A DNA stretch of 64,000 nucleotides from Larus michahellis (taxonomy: Eukaryota > Chordata > Aves > Charadriiformes > Laridae): contig NC_133897.1 of NCBI RefSeq assembly GCF_964199755.1, forward strand, positions 55,066,442-55,130,441. The letters are read 5' to 3'. This document shows, one piece after another, positions 1 to 12,400 of this stretch; position 1 is the first letter of the stretch; every line of letters begins with the position of its first letter. A model generated the notes under the pieces. The model was not told the DNA's origin. It ran no database searches and was given only the letters and a program-made list of their open reading frames with translations. Both the position numbers and the translations under genes were made by a program.

Positions 1-3000
1 ATTATAAAAAGATGATGGATGTCACTAATGTTTTCCGTGTTTGAGAAAAAAGATAGATGCGAGAAACCAACAATTTTTTTTTTTTTTGTTGCTGATGATA
101 AAACAGGTCATAGATTAAAAAAAGAAATTTTGCAATTTTAGACCGAAAACCTATTTCAGAGTAGACAATCTAGGCAGACTGATGCTTATCTAAAGGTGCA
201 GCCTTTTGTATAGCTCCAGCTGGTGTAAACACAGTAGTAGTAATACAATAGGACGTTTAGCATCAGAATGAATATGGAATTTCAGAGCCTGGTTCCTGAT
301 GGGTGAATGAGGGGGGCACATTCCTTTTTCTCGATGTTTCTTTTTTCGAGCATAAATTTTGTGGTTGGAGAGGAACTTTCCAAAATGTAGTTGGTTCTGC
401 CAGAGAAGAATGGTATATGGTGGTGTTTTTGCAAACTGCCCTTTGAATATGCAAATGTTTGCATATGTACTTACAGCGTTTTACAGGTTCAGTCTGGAAG
501 CAAAAATACTGCAAACTAGATAGCTGGTAGTGCTGGGCTGCTTTGTAATCCGAAGGTCCGTGAGCTCACCTAGCTAAAGGCAAATGCTTCCACTCTTAGT
601 CCTTGCAAGTTCTACAGTGGGTCCCAAACATGGCTTTTAATTAAAAAGCACGATAATCTATTCCAATCAGAGATGATGGAACCTGACAAGGACAGTACTT
701 TTTTTGCTTCAACTGGAATAAACTAGTCTATCTCCAGGAATTTGTGAGATGGTCTTAAATATTATTGGTTCCTTTTCCTTGCATTTTATTTTGTAATAAT
801 GAAACTCATCATCCTCTGATGATCTATACCATATGTTATCCATTTATACTCAGCAAATGACAGCATAATCAAATCATTTCTCTTAGTCTTTTTTCCATCC
901 ATCACCTCACCCAATAATTAAAAACAACAGAGTGATCCTGTGCTTTCGCATGTGTTGCAATGGTGCTGATCTCAGAGCTGTGCTGGCGCGGTGTCTGGAC
1001 ATCAGCACTCAAAAGCAGAAACATGCTGGCTGAGGACGAGAAGGAGCCCTGTGGCAAGCAGGCATCAGTGCTGGCCAGGTAGAAAGGAGGGGAAAAAAAC
1101 CCATGCTTTCACGTTTTAAGGCGTAAATTCATCTCCCACCAAAGTGGTTTTTCCCACTTGTGTTACCCACAGCATGAGCAGGTCTCTTCCAGTCTCGGTT
1201 AGTGTCAGGTGTGCATGCTAATGTGGCGTTCCCCCTGCTTCCACAGGCAGACAAGTTCTGCGATCCCAGACAACCCTTTCCCCGTCTGACTACTGTGATC
1301 AAAGCAGGAACAGTGGCGGGTGACCACTGCCAATGCTATTATTTTCTGTAAAAATGAAACACTGGCCATGCCTTTCCACTTGCTGAAACTACATTCCTGT
1401 TGCTGCAATGTCCCTTTTGATCCCCAGCAAGCAAAGAGGGGTCTGATCTGTACCAGGCGGGACCAGGACACATGTCTGTCTTTGAGGCATCCACTCTCCC
1501 TGCTCTGGTGACTTGACCACCAGGTAGAAGAAAATGGAGGTGCTTCCAGGCAAGCTGGCTGAGAACCTGAAGCTCAGTTTTGGCGAATTTATTTATCCTC
1601 ATACCTAAGCGCACGACAGCACTCACTCACAAGCCTCACAGCACGCTCTTGGCATTTTGTATTTTTTCAATTTCTTCCAAATGCATACGTATTGACTGCT
1701 GTGTACTCATAACACCCTGGATTTAGAAGCTATCCAGTGGTAGGAGGAATATACGTAATCCCGTTGTCTCTGCTGGTGGTCGTAGGAGTGCATCTATCAA
1801 ACAAAATTACTTATGGCCATTGGGGTTTTCTAGTGATAAAACCTAGCAGTAGAATGACAGACTGAGCGTATTCCTTTTCTTCTTGCTTGGATGATATTTT
1901 TATACATTTTTATATGCAATTTTTTTAAATATTTGCTATTTTTATTGCAGGGTTCTGGTTGGGTTTTTACCAGATCTTCTGGTTGTCTACAGGCCCAGAT
2001 TCTCACAGGAATATTTCCCTTCCCTTTTCTCCCTGCCTTTCTTCCCCGATAGACAAAAGCCATTGCATTTGCAACATCAGCTTGGAGCTAAATAACACCT
2101 AGGGCCTGATCACTCTTTTAGTTGCACTGAAATCAAAGGAAGTTGCGTGCAAAGTCCTGCTGGTCCCACCGCAGTGTCTGGGGCTAACGATGAAGTAACC
2201 GAAACACGTACCACTAACTACACGCAGGGCGGTCTGTGTAAAGCCAGTGCATCAGGGTGGTGCTGTCTTCCTCTGCTGTGGTAGGAGCTGCTTCCACCAC
2301 AATATGTTTTATAAATAAAACTGTATCTCTCGCTTCATTCTGATGATGCTACTTGTAGGCATTTCAGTCAAAGTCGTACCTTAGTGCGCTGGCTGCCTTC
2401 AGCAGGGAGGAAGGGTGGACATTGTGGCTTATCTGGGGCAGTAGATTTCACTGCTCTTGTGGTTAACTCTACAGTGACAGGTCCTAAATAAAGTTAAGAA
2501 ACATTAAATCTATTGGTAGGAAGGATAAGGGGAAATTAACCAAATTCAAGGATCCTGGTCTTGTAAAATAACCTTTTTTCAGCTGGCATTCTGCAGGGAT
2601 TTCTATGTACGAAGTTAAACTTTAGAGTATGTTTATATTAGCAGAACTGATAGTGGAGATGTCTTTCTTGAACTGAAGTAAAATAAACAAGAGACACCTG
2701 TTCTCTAATATTTTTGAAGGAAGAAAGAGGCAGGTTGTTACGCTATTTTGCACCAGGGGACAGAAAACAAGTTAAAATCCATGCTGAAAGCAAAACTCAA
2801 TGCAAGTTTGCTCCTGTTCTGGGTGGGTAGGGTAATGAAAAAAAAACCAAACCTATGTGGTTTGTTAAGACTCATAAGGGGAAAAAAATTCAAAACCAAA
2901 ATGAATGATGCCATGTAATGCCAAGTATTCTCAACTGTTCTGAGAATAATTTTAAACAATATGTATTTATTGTTAGCTCCTTATTTGAAAGAAGAGGCTT

Positions 3001-5376
3001 GTGGTCTCTAAATGTATAAAACATTTTTCAACATTCCAGTTTTTCTGTAACTGAGTCCATGTATGTTCATCCTATTACCAAATAAAAACAATGAGTTCTC
3101 CGCTCCATTTGAATTAAAGTTGTAGAAAGGTTCATTTTGTTCTGGTGCTTCCTACATCCGATCCAGGCGTGGCACTTGCCATTTGCTTTCCAGCGTCCAG
3201 CTCCCTGTAGAGTCCTAGTAATAATCAACTTTTTATTTTTAATTGTGGTGGGAACATTGCTTGGACAGTAGTTGTTGCTCACCACTTGCCCCTGTGAGGA
3301 GGAGTGAATGGCATTACCAAATTCCTAAAGACTGGGAAATCAAGGTAGAGGTTTCAAATAGCTTATTTAAGAACCCCGAGGTAAACTTCTACCTGTTTGG
3401 GGATTAGAGATGTCAACTTCACCTTTCCCCTTTTCTCTTTTGACTGAAATCACAGCCCATAGGAGCATCTAAGCCAACAACAGCACACCACACTCGTGCC
3501 CGCTGAAACACTTGCTTGTGTGATTTATTTTTTTTTTCCTGTGCCACTCAGAACATGAGCATCGATCCCACAGGGCTGGTGGCCTGTTCTCCACTATTGC
3601 TTATAGACCTCCTTTCACAGCATTTCGGCTACATCTCTACATAGCTCCTTCTACAAAGTATCTTATTCCACAGGTAGGCTCGGGCAGTGCCTCTGCGGTA
3701 GTCATCACACACCACACAAGTAGTGACCAGAACTTTCCCGTACCGCTGCTGGTTTTCTCTTTGATCTTTTCTTTAAAAAAGGAAAAAAAATCATGACAAA
3801 GAGTGGCAGGCATGAAGCCATTCTCTCTAAGGTGGATGTAAAGTTCAAGCATGTTCAAAACAAGCGTGAAAAGCTTTGGGCCTTCCCTTTTGCCTGAAAT
3901 TCCAGTTTTGATTCACTCCTTTCCTCTCTGGGCTGGTATTGATTTCCTGAAGAACATGCAACGTGCTCGCCACCGTACCTGCTTGTATTCTTATAGCTTA
4001 CGGGCTTGGTTTGAGTCTGCATGTACCTCCAGTCCAGTGCAAGTAGAGATGAAGCCAAGCTGACAATTTCTGTTAGATATTGAGAGTGTTGATGTAGTCG
4101 ACTGTGATCTTCAAATCAAAAACACTGACCGCCACATAAGCAAGAAGGGAGAAAGGATGGTTTGGAAAAGGCATCTAACGATATGGATGACTCCGCTTGC
4201 AAATACAGTATCAGAGTGCTTTCTCTGGTGTGTGTAGCCAGTGACAGAAATGTCTGGAGCCATTACCAACTGGTGGTTCCCAAAGTGATGCCGGCCACTC
4301 GCTGAACCGCCGCAGAAGCAAGGTAAGTGCGGTGTAACTGCCTTCAGAGCCGTGCCAGGCAATAAAACTGTCAATTGCCACTTCTGTGAGGACATGGAGG
4401 TGGCTGAAGGGAAAGCTGTCTGAGAGCTGGCAACAGTCCATAGCTCCAAAACTTAAGAACGTGAAACTTCCAGAATCAATGACTTGGATATCTCCACCCA
4501 AATCTGGTAAGTGATAAAAAGATTGACTCCTTTAGGTGGAAATGTCCCCAGAAGTGAGGCTACCTTCCCAGTTAGCCTCATCTAAAACCATGGGTAAGAA
4601 ACGGCAGAAAGAAGACAACAAACACCTCATAGTGGTGGCAGCACTACAAAAAGCGTTTTCATGGCTGGTGGGACTACCGTTCATCCATCTCTGCTGAAAC
4701 TGCTCTTTCTTTTTAAAGGTCCAGCGCGACGTTCAGCTGCCTTCCCAGGCTCAGGTTCCTCAGCAAACCACCTTACATTGCCAGGTCAGTCGGTACCACC
4801 TCACTCTAATGTTCTTATATGCGCAGCTTTAGAAATAGGCACTCACAGTGCCTACTGTTTAGGAGGTGGACATCAACGGATGACTTCTTCTTCAGGTATG
4901 GCATGACTTTTACACATCACATAAAAAAAGTTAAACCCATTCAGTGGGGTTGAACAAATGAACTGTTATTTTTAATGGTCTTTACCGCATTTCTGCTTGG
5001 TTTTGTGTTTGTTTGGGTTTTTTTGTTGTTTTGGTTTTTTGTTTTTTGTTTTTTTTAAATACCTTCTGTTTTGTGGCTTGCAGCGCAGGCTCCACAGACT
5101 ATTTAATTTGATTAGCAAATTAATTTGGGCCTTTATCACATGGACATAGATGCTGAAGGGAAAAAAAATAAGGCTGTTTTGTGGACAATGCTCCATGGAG
5201 CACTGTCCTTCTTGAGAACAAGAATGGATAATCACTGAAAGTAAAATAAGTATCAGCTGTATATATTACCTATTTCTCATAGGGTCTCAACAGTTGTTAA
5301 AGTCTTATATTTATGTTCATAGGGGAAGCCCCTACTTCGGATGTTTTCACCCAAGATTTTCTTGAAGGTGGCATTT
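1..5376. other. PDE1C last intron, left part: no gene seen
   Basis: This is AT-rich, single-copy-looking sequence with no exon that I can support on either strand. Because the PDE1C terminal exon lies at 14342 on the plus strand and no other PDE1C exon is recognisable to its left, this stretch is inferred to be the last intron of the long PDE1C isoform. It contains only simple T-rich runs (for example about 5010-5056) and short open frames with no protein character. Confidence 0.5.
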
Positions 5377-5458
5377 AGAGGTCTTACTCTTTGGAGAGAT
5401 TTTGGAGAGGTCTTGCTTTTTGGAGAGATTTTGGAGAGGTCTTGCTTTTTGGAGAAAA
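5377..5458. repeat. 29-bp tandem repeat, about 2.8 copies
   Basis: The word GAGGTCTT recurs at 5378, 5407 and 5436, so the period is 29 bp. Each unit carries a TTGGAGAGATTTT core. The second and third copies are nearly identical (GCTTTTTGGAGA), while the first differs at a few bases. It is a local minisatellite within the PDE1C intron. Confidence 0.85.
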
Positions 5459-5769
5459 GCTTTACTTTTACAAAAAATTGTGGAATGAAGCATTCATGTT
5501 AAACTACAGCCATAACTCTCAGATAATGTAAATTAGCTCACTTTTTATACATTTTAGCATGTTTGCATTAGTCCCGTGTTCATTTTTAACGAGCAGTGCT
5601 TACACATGTTTTTTCATCTATTTCTCTAACACTGTAACACTTTTAACCCATCGATCCATTAATGAGTACCTGCAAGCCACAAATTCCTCATCCCTTCTTA
5701 TACGTTGATACTTATTCTGAGCCTGCAGACCACCATTATAATAAGAAGGAGGGAATGTAAATGCAAACG

Positions 5770-5935
5770 AGAGGGTTTTGGCATAAGCTGCTGGGTACGG
5801 TCCCTTCATTGTTGCTGACTTGCTAAGGGACCTTGCTCAAATCCTTGTGTGCCCCAGTTTCCTCGCCTGTTTGGGAATGGTGATATTTACTCCTCCTTAA
5901 AACTACTTGATCTAGGGATCCATTAAATGTTACGA
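5770..5935 (+). repeat. MIR-like ancient SINE remnant
   Basis: The stretch reads like the middle of a MIR/CORE-SINE: a 'cttgctcaaatcc' segment, then 'gccccagtttcctcgcctgt', then an 'aatggtgatatttactcctcc' segment. This follows the familiar order of 'gcctcagtttcc-tctgtaaaatgggg-taatac'. It is heavily diverged. The family assignment is from memory of the consensus, not from a search. Confidence 0.5.
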
Positions 5936-5972
5936 TTCGAAAACCAGCAGTAAGGAGGATCCACCTTCAAGA

Positions 5973-6021
5973 GTTGTAGTCGTAGTTGTAGTTGCAGTTG
6001 CAGTTGCAGTTGTAGTAGTGT
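5973..6021. repeat. (GTTGYA)n hexanucleotide microsatellite
   Basis: About eight imperfect copies of GTTGTA/GTTGCA lie immediately before the first copy of a 180-bp duplicated segment (6024-6205). Confidence 0.85.
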
Positions 6022-6023
6022 TG

Positions 6024-6205
6024 TGTGGTACCACGGGGTATTTTCAAAAGTATGACACGTAGCCATGACATGCACACTTTTTGCATTCCAAAACTGACTC
6101 CACCGCTGTGTTTCTTGGCCAGTGATGCATGAAAAGTGCTCTCGTGCCTGCCCTGCGCTTGTATTGCACGCAGGGAGAGCTGAAGAGTGGCAGCTTCTGA
6201 TGGTG
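6024..6205. repeat. Diverged direct repeat, copy 1 (about 180 bp)
   Basis: This segment runs from 'tggtaccacggggtatttt' through 'tatgacacgtag', 'cttggccagtgatg' and 'gcagggagagctgaagagtgg' to 'ctgatggtg'. It is matched by 6622-6803 in the same order and orientation, about 598 bp away, with perhaps 15-20% divergence by eye. Each copy is preceded by a different purine- or GT-rich microsatellite. The origin is unknown. It could be a small duplicated repeat or a tandem unit. Confidence 0.8.
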
Positions 6206-6457
6206 ATGTTGTTTAGTTTAGTTTCCTCAATCTGTTTCAGAGCTGATGCTCACAAGCACTAACACAATGCGCATGTGTAGCCAGGAGCAGGCTGATGCAT
6301 TCTTGAGTTTAGCTTGAAAAAACATCCCTTGCAGTCTGGTAAAGGCAAGCTGCAGACCTACAGGAAGCAGCAGCAGGAATACAGGCCAAACAATCCCTGT
6401 TTCCTGAAGAGCAAGAACTTGAAGAACAAGGATGTGGACCAACCACACACAGAATAA

Positions 6458-6616
6458 TAATAAGAAGATGAAGAAGAAGATGAAGAAGATGATGAAGAAG
6501 AAAAAGAATAATAAGGAGAAGGAGGAGGAGAAGGAGAAGGAGAAGGAGAAGGAGAAGGAGAAGGAGAAGGAGAAGGAGAAGGAGAAGGAGAAGGAGAAGG
6601 AGAAGGAGAAGGAGAG
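6458..6616 (+). repeat. (AAGAAG/AAGGAG)n purine microsatellite
   Basis: A purine-only tract begins with AAGATG/AAGAAG triplets (6458-6520) and then becomes a nearly perfect AAGGAG hexamer array up to 6616. It gives long open frames on both strands (poly-Lys/Glu one way; poly-Leu, Ser-Phe or Ser-Pro the other). These are artefacts of the repeat, not proteins. A long homopurine tract with mirror symmetry can adopt triplex (H-DNA) structure. Confidence 0.95.
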
Positions 6617-6621
6617 GAGGT

Positions 6622-6803
6622 GTATGGTACCATGGATATTTTCTAATGTGTGACACGTAGTGATGAAAATCACACTTTTTGCCTTCCAAAACTTGCTCCG
6701 TCTCTGTGCTTCTTGGCCAGCGATGTATGAAAAGCGCTCTCGTGCCCACCCTGTGCTTGTATTGCAAGCAGGGAGAGCTGAGAAGTGGCAGCTCCAGATG
6801 GTG
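6622..6803. repeat. Diverged direct repeat, copy 2
   Basis: This is the second copy of the 180-bp segment at 6024-6205. It starts 'tatggtaccatggatatttt' and runs through 'tgtgacacgtag', 'cttggccagcgatg' and 'gcagggagagctgagaagtgg'. It directly follows the purine microsatellite and leads into a GC-rich minisatellite region. Confidence 0.8.
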
Positions 6804-6929
6804 CATCAGGCCTGGAGCCCTTCCAAGCAGAGGCTGTTTTGCCCAAGCAAGAACCCCATGGAGACAAAGGAAGAGCAGAGCTCCCTCCTGCTCCAAGCTT
6901 GCAGTGGGCAAGAGAGCCCGAGGGAGCCA

Positions 6930-7445
6930 GGGCACGAGTGGTGCCTTGGAGGTGCAGGAGCAGCAGGCAAGAACTGAGCCGAAAGGGCCCCGAGGAGCCC
7001 TGACAAGGGGCTGTGCTCAATGCCACAGAGGACAAGAAGCAGCTCCCGGGGGCACCCTGGGGGCCCCCTGGGAGTGTAGAAAGCTTCCTCCCCCCGGATG
7101 CGGGGCACAAGGGCCACCTTCGTGGAGCAGGAGCAGCAGGCTCCTGGCCAAAAGGGCCCAAAGGAGCCCTGGCAAGGGGCGCTGCTCAATGCTACAGAGG
7201 AAGGCAAAAAAACCCCCGGGGACATTTGCTAGCCCACCCTGGGGGAAAAAAAAAGCCTTCCTCCCCCCAGCTGCAGGGCACAAGAGGCCATCTTCGTGGT
7301 GCATGAGCAGCAGGCAGTAACCTGGCCACTATGGAGCAGAGGGGCCTGACAAGTGGCCATGCTCAATGCTGCAGAGGAAGGCAAAAAACCCCCGGGGAGC
7401 AGTGCCAATGTGCCCCGGGGGAAAATTCCTTCCTGACCCCAGCGC
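6930..7445 (+). repeat. GC-rich minisatellite, about 174-bp unit, about 3 copies
   Basis: The unit start 'gggcac-aag-ggccacctt-cgtgg-gcaggagcagcaggc' recurs at about 6931, 7103 and 7277, a spacing of 172-174 bp. Within each unit, 'gctcaatgc-acagagga', a cccggggg block and 'ccttcctcccccc' occur in the same order. Units are 75-85% alike by eye. The last unit runs into 'aaattccttcctgaccccagcgctggcgatcggc', which resembles a phrase seen in old sauropsid retroelements. Frames are open on both strands because of the composition. I do not regard any as coding. Confidence 0.8.
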
Positions 7446-8570
7446 TGGCGATCGGCTATTCCCTGAGCATGTGAGCAAGACCTGCCTCCTCGTCCCACAG
7501 GCTGGTCACGCCTCCCAGGAGATGCCCAAGCCCTGTTCTCCCTCAACCTGGAGCCATCTCAGGGGCATCCAAGAGTGGCCACATGCCCCTGCCCCAATTG
7601 ACCGTGCAGGCAAGAATCCTTCCCACGCCTGGAGTGGGTGCTCCAAAGCACTGGGACCTCTTGGCAACATCTCTGTGTCCCATTTCTTACGGTTGCTGCC
7701 CCTGGCGCTGCAGGGGATGAGGATGGCAAGCTCTGCAGTGCTCCTCCAGATGGCATTCCCTTGCTCTTGTCACTGCTATCCAGCTGAAAAAACCCGATAG
7801 CCTCCAGGTATCCAGGCACCTCCAGGTGTTGGTGGTTCTTCTCATCTCCTGAAGGCCTTGCGTCTGTTCCCCAAAGGCTAAAACAGGATTTCCATCCATC
7901 AGCTGGGCTTTGAACATGGCTCCACTGGGAGCTGGGCTTGCAGTGAAGAATCTCCAGCAGCCTCATCCAGCTTCATCCAGTCTTCCTCCCTAAGCCCCCA
8001 CCAAGTAATTCCACTGGCTCCTCAAGGACTTCCTCTAGGATGTCTTCAGGCTGCCCCCAGGCCAGCTATGGCAACGCGACACAGGAGGATGCCCCCTTTT
8101 ATCCTGCCCCGGAACATTGTGACTGCTGTGTTGCCGGGTGGTGGTACTGTGACATGGGGGTGACAGAGCCCCTCCTGTGCAGCCCCACCCACCGCCCCTG
8201 TGCCCAGCATCCTTTGGAGGAAGGCCTTTGGGCTGCTGGCCCCAAGGCCACCCCTGTGCCCAGGGTCCCTGCCCTTGGTGTCCATGCACTGGGCACAGCT
8301 TCTGGGCGTCCCTGACACCTCCTCTGCCATTCGGCTCCCAAGGACAAACCTCATGCTGTTACTCTTTTCTCAGGCCACGGCAGAAACGAACCCTGCAGCA
8401 GAGGCCACCCCTGTTAGCCATCCCCTCTCTGCACCAGAGCTAATGTCCATGAGATCCCGCAGTGAGGAGGACCAGGGACTTGATCTGGCTGGACACAAAC
8501 CCTTTACCTGGGGCATAAGGGGCGTGATTTCAGCAGCCGCAGCCTGGAGGAAACAGAAAGTGTAACCAGA
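7446..8570. other. GC-rich block following the minisatellite, unidentified
   Basis: GC content is clearly higher than in the flanking DNA. Many overlapping open frames of 60-145 codons occur on both strands, which is expected from GC-rich composition. There are no convincing splice sites or recognisable protein motifs. It may be the body of the same unidentified repeat as the 174-bp units, or an intronic GC-rich island. Confidence 0.4.
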
Positions 8571-9184
8571 GCCATAGGCTGGGATGGATGGTGCTGACAG
8601 AATGCCATGGAAATAACACAGGCTTTGAAAAACAAGTGAGTGGAGATTACACTGCTGTGGTGGAAAGGTTGGTCATTTTTAGACCTAGAACATTTGGATC
8701 CATGCCAGGCAGGCAGCCAGGCAAATGACTCTTCCAAACTGTAAAAATAGCCCATTTCTGCTATCGCCGTCACATCCCCTTGTCCCACTGAAACCAAGCT
8801 GCACAGCTCCTCTGCTAAACACACTCATTGGCCATGTTTATATGGAATAAAAAACATACTTCAGCTATGGAGTAAAACTTCCACAGCTCATTTGTGATTT
8901 TAAAGTTTCTGAGTGTTATTTACATACCTCGTTTTATGGGAGGATGTTCATATCTTATCTAAAACCCTGGCAAGTCTCCTTTTCCTTTAGGATTTAGTAT
9001 TCTGAATACTGAAAGAAGTACTATTCTTGTCATTTTGTATGTTGGTGCCAAAATAGGTATGTACCTTCAGACTATGTAAATAAGGGTGATGCCAGAGGTA
9101 AAAGACAAGGGTTTGATTTCCTCTGCAGGAACTTTGCAGAGACATAGAGAGCATGCATGATTTCCTCACCATTCCTTACCAATG

Positions 9185-9442
9185 CACCAAGGGACATTTC
9201 TTACTACACTGTCAGGAGAAGTTTGTATTTGACATGAGGAAACATTTCTTTACCGAGAGGGTGGTCAAACCCTGGAACAGGCCTCCTGGAGAGGCAGTTG
9301 ATGCCCCAAGCCTGTCAGTGTTTAGGAGGCATTTGAACAATGCTCTTAATACCATACTTTAACTTTTCGTCAGCCCTGAATTGGTCAGGGAATTGGACTA
9401 GAGGATCATTGTAGGTTCCTTCCAGCTGACTAGTCTATTCTA
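9185..9442 (+). mobile_element. CR1 LINE 3'-end fragment
   Basis: The sequence shows the conserved end of CR1 ORF2 ('tgacatgaggaaacatttcttta', 'gagggtggtcaaaccctggaacaggc', 'cctggagaggcagttgatgcccc', 'cagtgttt') followed by the 3' UTR ('ggactagaggatcattgtaggttccttccagctgac'). It is 5'-truncated, as most CR1 insertions are. CR1 is the dominant avian LINE and is a main reason for calling this a bird genome. Confidence 0.9.
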
Positions 9443-12400
9443 ATATTCCTGGTGATACCCACTAGCACAGCTTGCTACAAGCTGTGGTACATCTTCATAT
9501 TCCTGAAAGTTGGATCTTGTGCAATGTTATGGAGCAGAGACTTGCAGAGTTCAGGTTGTCACATAGGGCTAGGTTTAATGTAGGAGCTGTCTGGGCACAG
9601 AGGAGGGCATAATACTCATTCAGTGGATTAAAAAGCATACCTGGGCCAAAAAAGAATCATAATTAGTTACTAAACCCTCAGCTTATATCATAGTGACTGG
9701 CCAAGGAGTAGCTGTCTTTGGACTCTCTCCTTGAGGTGTCTCATTGGAGAGAACAGTGAATTTTGTATAAACACACAGATTTTTCTTAACGCTCCTAGGA
9801 GACTGATTCTCCCCAAGTTTAAAATATTTCTTGAGTGTCTCTAATGAAACACAGTCTTGGTTCTCCTGCTCCTTTGACCTGCAGATCTTCCTGATAATTA
9901 CAGCAGAAAATTTTCTTTGTTGGCAAAGGCAACAAAAGGGAGAAAGAAGAATCCCCCCTGGATGTGCTCCTTTGATTTAACAGCAGAATACTGAATAAGG
10001 AATGCCAGTATCCCTAGCTTTCCTATACCACCTACCAGTAAAAATGACCAACGCAATAGTTCCCTTACCTCACTGGTGAGTTTTCTAGCTATATCAATAA
10101 ATCAAGTTTACCAATCATAAAAGCCTTTCATCTTTCCTGTTGTCATTCTCCTAGGATTTTCTTTATCCTGCCTGCATAGTAGTTGAAGGCAAAAGTTGCG
10201 GTAGCTCTACAGCCCCTACGGCTGAGGGGTGAGGAGAGATGGCAGAAGGTCTGTCTTCAGGATGTCCCTGCGGGCCACTAACCTCAGCTGGTTTGGTGAG
10301 GGAACACACTGGTGCCTTGACCATGGCATACCGGGGGCCCTTAATGCTTGCACGAGTGTCTGGAGAGGGGTGAAAAGTACTTCTGTCTGGACCAAGCTGT
10401 GTCCCAGACACTATTTCCACCCCAGTGCCTCTGCAAAGCCACAGCATCCATTCATGAAGCAAGGACAGCTGGGAGAGACAGCAATGTCTCAGGCTTCACC
10501 CGTATCCATTCTCACCTGCGTTGTCTTGTAGTGCTGAGGCCAAACCGGCCTCCTCCAGTGCCAGTGCTGCCCGTGGGCCAGGCGTGTTTCACTGCTGGAC
10601 CGGCCTCTGTGCAAAGGTGGTGGGGAGCCATGGCTGGGTCCTTTTCCAGAAGCAGTGGCAGCAGCACAGCAAGGGACTGCCCCCAGTTTGGGGGCAGATG
10701 CAAAAGCTGAGCCGCCTGTATGGGTTTTCCCCCATCCAGTTATCTGGTTTTTTCCCCGCAACCTTTTCCTTTCCCTCCAGTACTAAGTGCCAACAGTGAC
10801 CACTCAAATCCCATTTGCAGATGTCGCTACTCAGCTGACTGTCTTCTTAATTTTTATCAGAGGCAAATTGTTGCCCACCAGGTGTGCAGGAGGAAAAACC
10901 ATGCTATTAACTCAGCGTCTCTAGTGATGACATGAAAGAAAATGACATTTCAATGGCTTTTTTGAAGGGATGTGCCTTTTGAATTAATAGAAATGTTTTT
11001 ATCGATCTGCTTTAAAATGCTTGGAAAGGAAAGGATATCAGTGTTTTGCCTTGTCTTGTTCAGTTTTCTGATCAGAGTGGAATCGCAACGTAACAAGAGT
11101 GTTTGTTGCTATAACAACTTTTGGTACTTTGAAATACTCAGGATGACTATATAGTATTTTCGTCAGTAAGCATCATTAGCAATAATTTCCTTCTTATTGC
11201 AACGGGGGAAAAGTATTGCAAATCAGTGTATTTCTAGGGAAGTCAGTGGAACCAGGAAAATTCCAACTAAAATTTTGACTATAGTGTACAATAATTCTTG
11301 TGGACTGGTAATGTATCTCCTGGCTTCAAAGCTCATGTGAAATATCCATCATGCTTGATTAACTAAGGGCAGACTCCTCAGTAAATGTTTTTCTCCTCTT
11401 CAGATTATCCATGAGATTGAACCACTTGGCGCTGTCTGGACTGTTAGTTCAAGTGATCATCTGCAAAATAATTGTGTTTTGATGGGCTCTCTTGTTGACC
11501 TCACCCAGTGGATGCATGGCACATTTTGGGATCAGTTTAAAGGGTAGAACTTGTGGCAGTATTTGGTACTCCTGTGGTTTCTTGACTCATGGGTGAATGG
11601 TTTAAATTGTGACAAGTCCAGCACATTTCTCCACCTGCCCTTCTGTGGATGTGCCTCCACTTCCAAACCAGTCTCTCATGCATTAGCTATGCCTGCTTAT
11701 AGGATCATCCATCACTGCTAATACAAAATAATAGCTTCTGGTGTAGTGCGTCAAGCTATTAATCTAATTGGAGTTGCATGGAGTGTAGTAGGCTGCTTTT
11801 GTGTTATGCTGGGAGGAGGTGGGGGGAAGGGGGATGGGGGAATGAACAATTCTTGTTCCTTCATATAAGCATTTTACAAGTTACGTTGTTCGCTGAAACC
11901 AGTTAGTTCGTCTGCTGTAAATCTGTTTGCAGATATCCTCAAATCCTGCCCCATTTTGACACAATATCTATAGTGAAACTAAGGTGCATCAGATCCAACC
12001 TACAGGGTTTTACCAAAATCTTAGAAGCAGATGACAAGCTTTACGCTCCCTTCTGCTTAGCAGAACTCTTTGAAAATACAGACATCAGTTAAAGGCACAC
12101 ATCCTTCAGGAAGGACATAGAGTGATATGAAGTTAGCACCACCCTTAACTATGGTGCTGCAAGCAGAACCTGAGGACTAGTGCTGAGTGAGATCTTCCCG
12201 GCAGTCTACACTCATTTTTCATTTGCAGTTGTCTACTAGGTGACAACTCTGGCGTTCATTCTTTCATCTGTGATGACCATTACATCTTAAACAAATCAAG
12301 GCATAATGTTGACGCAGGGCAGGTGTTTATACCAAGCAGCTGGAGGGAGACCTGACCTTTCTCCAGAATCAAAAGAAGAGTTATATCAAAGAAAGGATAA

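Noticed and set aside
3115-3200. Peptide with GTCHLLSS on the plus strand, considered as the missing penultimate PDE1C exon
   Set aside because: Only a few residues resemble the expected tail, and no GT donor in the required phase follows.
6309-6935. Long minus-strand frames rich in Leu or Ser-Pro, up to 208 codons
   Set aside because: They are translations of the AAGGAG microsatellite and of GC-rich flanks. No protein features lie outside the repeat.
10160-10770. Overlapping open frames on both strands in a GC-richer patch
   Set aside because: Open on several frames at once, which points to composition and not coding. No motif was recognised.
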